From an uncultured Ruminococcus sp. (GTDB lineage Bacteria; Bacillota; Clostridia; Lachnospirales; Lachnospiraceae), in the NCBI GenBank assembly GCA_934359255.1, contig CAKRLG010000044.1, forward strand, positions 1 through 5,199: DNA of 5,199 nt, given 5' to 3'. The translations under genes were made by a program, and so were the position numbers. The notes under the pieces are model-generated. The model had not been told where the DNA came from and searched no databases. It saw nothing but the letters and a program-made list of their open reading frames with translations. Of this stretch, positions 5,134 through 5,199 are shown piece by piece (position 1 is the stretch's first letter; each line of letters opens with the position of its first letter).

Positions 5134-5199
5134 CTCCCCCAGTTGGACTCGAACCAACGACACTGCGGTTAACAGCCGCATGCTCTACCGACTGAGCTA
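5134..5199 (-). tRNA. tRNA-Asn (anticodon GTT), 5' end cut by the window
   Basis: The minus strand shows nearly the whole cloverleaf: TA at positions 8-9, D-arm GCTC/GAGC, anticodon stem TGCGG/CCGCA around loop CTGTTAA with anticodon GTT, variable loop GTGTC, and T-arm GTTGG-TTCGAGT-CCAAC. The 3' acceptor strand TGGGGGA and discriminator G (5134) follow. The seven 5' acceptor bases, expected TCCCCCA, lie beyond the right edge. CCA is not encoded, since CTT follows, so it would be added by nucleotidyltransferase. The tRNA reads AAC/AAU codons. A terminator follows at 5079-5041; other tRNAs may lie upstream, outside the window. Confidence 0.97.

Noticed and set aside
4680..5195. Rightward 171-codon frame running through the end of the aldehyde dehydrogenase, the terminators and the tRNA
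   Set aside because: It overlaps a well-supported gene in another frame and ends PPVGLEPTTLRLTAACSTD, the well-known spurious translation of the antisense of a tRNA gene.
5134..5199. tRNA as an integration (attachment) site
   Set aside because: No integrase and no second copy of the tRNA 3' end are present in the window, so there is no support.

Overview
The window looks like chromosomal DNA of a low-to-moderate-GC anaerobic Firmicute, most likely a Lachnospiraceae-type Clostridium relative. This is inferred from strong AGGAGG-type ribosome binding sites, AT-rich intergenic DNA with hairpin/T-tract terminators, and the family make-up (short flavodoxin beside a LysR regulator, MerR regulator with a GyrI-like domain, iron-type alcohol dehydrogenase). 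No species can be named from the sequence alone.

Left part (1-1158, minus strand): an apparently decaying lysR-flavodoxin locus. The LysR-type regulator is split by a single-base frame change at about 589-595. Downstream on the same strand, a flavodoxin reading frame starts with a good ribosome binding site but stops after 27 codons, where recognisable similarity also ends. A long AT-rich inverted repeat and a possible promoter lie between them.

Middle (1274-2370): an intact MerR-family regulator (minus strand) with an N-terminal DNA-binding domain, a coiled coil and a C-terminal effector domain. The 230-bp gap to the divergent operon holds a textbook MerR-type promoter facing right: TTGACA and TATTCT separated by 19 bp, with a GGGT/ACCC dyad in the spacer. 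The merR start-proximal region has an extended -10 facing left, so the same dyad could serve for autoregulation.

Right part (2371-4969, plus strand): a two-gene operon of an iron-containing (group III) alcohol dehydrogenase and a class-3-like, non-acylating aldehyde dehydrogenase. The genes overlap by 44 bp. All expected catalytic and metal/cofactor residues are present. Together they could interconvert alcohol, aldehyde and acid, plausibly as an aldehyde-handling module induced through MerR. A perfect hairpin terminator follows.

Far right (5041-5199, minus strand): a tRNA-Asn(GTT) gene, cut by the window edge, followed by its own terminator.

I see no CRISPR array, no transposase and no clearly new system. 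The observations most worth a second look are the lysR frame break, which falls on a canonical -1 slippery heptamer, the abrupt flavodoxin truncation, and the MerR promoter architecture.
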